64,000 bases of DNA from Phoenicibacter congonensis (lineage in GTDB: Bacteria > Actinomycetota > Coriobacteriia > Coriobacteriales > Eggerthellaceae), in the NCBI RefSeq assembly GCF_900169485.1, contig NZ_LT821227.1:186001-250000 (forward strand), read 5' to 3'. The number at the start of each line of letters is the position of its first letter. Position 1 is the first letter of the stretch. Below, in pieces: positions 62,718 to 64,000 of this stretch. The notes beneath the pieces are model-generated. The model was not told the DNA's origin. It saw nothing but the letters and a program-made list of their open reading frames with translations, and ran no database searches. Made by a program: the position numbers and the translations under genes.

Positions 62718-64000
62718 TTAGAGTTCAATTTCATTGAGACGCAACAAAGCAAGAATATAAATTTTTAGCGATTTTTTCATAAGTTCAATGTTTGCAACCT
62801 CGTTTGGACCGTGCATAGGACCGCCCCACACTGGCAATTCCATTCCTGGTTCCTCTGGCCCAAAACTCACAGCTCGCCTGAATTGACGCGCATATGTTCC
62901 TCCACCCATTGAAAATGGTTTTGCATTTTTGCCCATTACTTCGTTGTAGGTGTCGATCAAAACTTGAACAGCCGCATCGTCAGCAGAAACCGAGAAAGGT
63001 GCTTTTGCACCTGTGCTTTCAAAAATCACGCCATACTTCGCAGAAAGAGTTGTCAACGAAGAAACTAGTTCATCAGAGGTTATGCTGTCTGGGAAACGAA
63101 TGTCGATAGTTTGCTCAATCACACCGTCAACAATGGAAATCGTTCCTGCATTTAACGTTAGAGGCCCAAATGCTTCATTTGATGTTGCGATTCCAATTTC
63201 CGAACCATCTGTTGAAGATAACAAGACTTCAAGAAAATAGAGAAATTGACGCTCTTGATCATAAAAACAAACACTGCTGGAATTGTCATAATAGTTCGAC
63301 ACTTGCTGGAGGTAGGATACTAACACCTTAATTGCGTTAAGGCTACCCTTCGGCATTGATGCATGTCCACCAATTCCATGAGCAGTAATCTTTACTTGTC
63401 CAGTTTTTACCCTTTGCACCTCTAAACGGCCGGAAAAGACACTTGGCACGGGTAAATCTTTCTCATCGACATTTAAAATGCACACAGCTTGCGATGGAAT
63501 AGCATTAGTAGCTTCAGCGCCGCTCAAAAACTCAATGCAGCCGTTCTTCACTTTTTCACTTCTAAAAATTCCCCCAAGCTGCCCTTTTTCCGCATTGCAA
63601 ACTGGAAACTCAGCATCAGGAGTAAAAAGAAAATCAGGTTCTTTGTTATTTTTTAAATAGTGATGAACATCTGACATTCCAATTTCTTCATCGCAACCTA
63701 AAATTGCACGGAATGAATACTCAGGTGTAATGTCCTTCTTTAGAAAAAAAGCACCAGCATAAAGAGACAATATCGCAGGGCCTTTATCATCAACCACGCC
63801 GCGACCAATCAACCAACCATCTTTTTGTTCTACGTGAAACGGATCCCACGACCAGCCAGGTCCTGCAGGCACCACATCGACATGACAAATCGTTGCCACC
63901 TGTTCTTCCCCTTTTCCAGGAATGTCAGCAAACCCAACATATCCTTCATCTGTTCCTGTCTCGTAGCCAAGTTTTTCGGCAATTTCAAGCGCACAGTCAA
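62718..64000 (-). CDS. M20-family metallopeptidase, dipeptidase-like (5' end beyond window)
   Basis: At least 427 residues are in the window and the frame is open to base 64000, so the N-terminus is missing; the GTG at 63899 is internal (ICHVDVVPAG is the catalytic core). Zinc ligands and catalytic residues fit the PepV/DapE type: HVDVVPAG, DDKGP, the Glu pair CDEEIG, the Asp in FTPDAEF and the late His in GPMHGPNE. It probably cuts dipeptides or removes an acyl group. The substrate cannot be assigned. Confidence 0.9.
   Translation of the reverse strand, partial: DCALEIAEKLGYETGTDEGYVGFADIPGKGEEQVATICHVDVVPAGPGWSWDPFHVEQKDGWLIGRGVVDDKGPAILSLYAGAFFLKKDITPEYSFRAILGCDEEIGMSDVHHYLKNNKEPDFLFTPDAEFPVCNAEKGQLGGIFRSEKVKNGCIEFLSGAEATNAIPSQAVCILNVDEKDLPVPSVFSGRLEVQRVKTGQVKITAHGIGGHASMPKGSLNAIKVLVSYLQQVSNYYDNSSSVCFYDQERQFLYFLEVLLSSTDGSEIGIATSNEAFGPLTLNAGTISIVDGVIEQTIDIRFPDSITSDELVSSLTTLSAKYGVIFESTGAKAPFSVSADDAAVQVLIDTYNEVMGKNAKPFSMGGGTYARQFRRAVSFGPEEPGMELPVWGGPMHGPNEVANIELMKKSLKIYILALLRLNEIEL

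Overview
The window looks like a chromosomal segment of a low-GC (about 40% by eye) Gram-positive-type bacterium, most likely an anaerobic or microaerophilic member of the Coriobacteriia (Actinomycetota). This is inference: there is no rRNA. It rests on a PPi-type phosphofructokinase, a rubrerythrin, a DHH-exonuclease/RecQ-like helicase fusion, GatCAB amidation, a class-C-type sortase, an IMP dehydrogenase of the Tritrichomonas foetus type, and several NarL/LuxR regulators. The content is mainly housekeeping genes with short accessory islands. I see no prophage, no insertion sequence and no CRISPR array.

Layout, 1-30 kb: a methyltransferase and a metallophore-type ABC importer (minus strand); a K-rich membrane protein, PPi-phosphofructokinase, tRNA-Pro, hisS and an orphan response regulator in one plus-strand run; a surface island (lipoprotein amidase with a structured leader, zinc-ribbon/YARHG protein, sortase broken by a stop codon); cstA; the infC-rpmI-rplT operon with an ATA start and an attenuator; an aminotransferase; a polysaccharide deacetylase and coiled-coil membrane protein; purA; a lone prepilin peptidase; a heterodimeric ABC exporter; a divergent ArsR regulator/heavy-metal P-type ATPase pair; aspS.

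Layout, 30-64 kb: ppk1; a LytS-like kinase coupled to a glycosyltransferase behind tRNA-Thr; a flippase-like gene followed by gatCAB; thrH; the recJ-recQ fusion, relA/spoT, an MBL hydrolase and galE; tRNA-Gly; a sensory module of response regulator, histidine kinase and a degenerate kinase-like membrane protein; leuS with 5-formyl-THF cyclo-ligase; engB; guaB; rubrerythrin; an initiator tRNA followed by structured tandem repeats; a WYL regulator with an unassigned C-terminal half; an XRE regulator; and the 3' part of an M20 peptidase running off the window.

Functional links: AspRS, LeuRS, HisRS, GatCAB, four tRNA genes, IF3/L35/L20 and RelA/SpoT form a translation and stringent-response core. 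PurA and GuaB are the two branches from IMP, and ppGpp from the RelA/SpoT homologue is known to act on such nucleotide enzymes in other bacteria. The less ordinary signals are RNA-level: the amidase leader, the infC terminator/antiterminator pair, tRNA-mRNA co-transcripts, and the terminator-rich repeats that carry a reverse complement of the initiator tRNA T arm.
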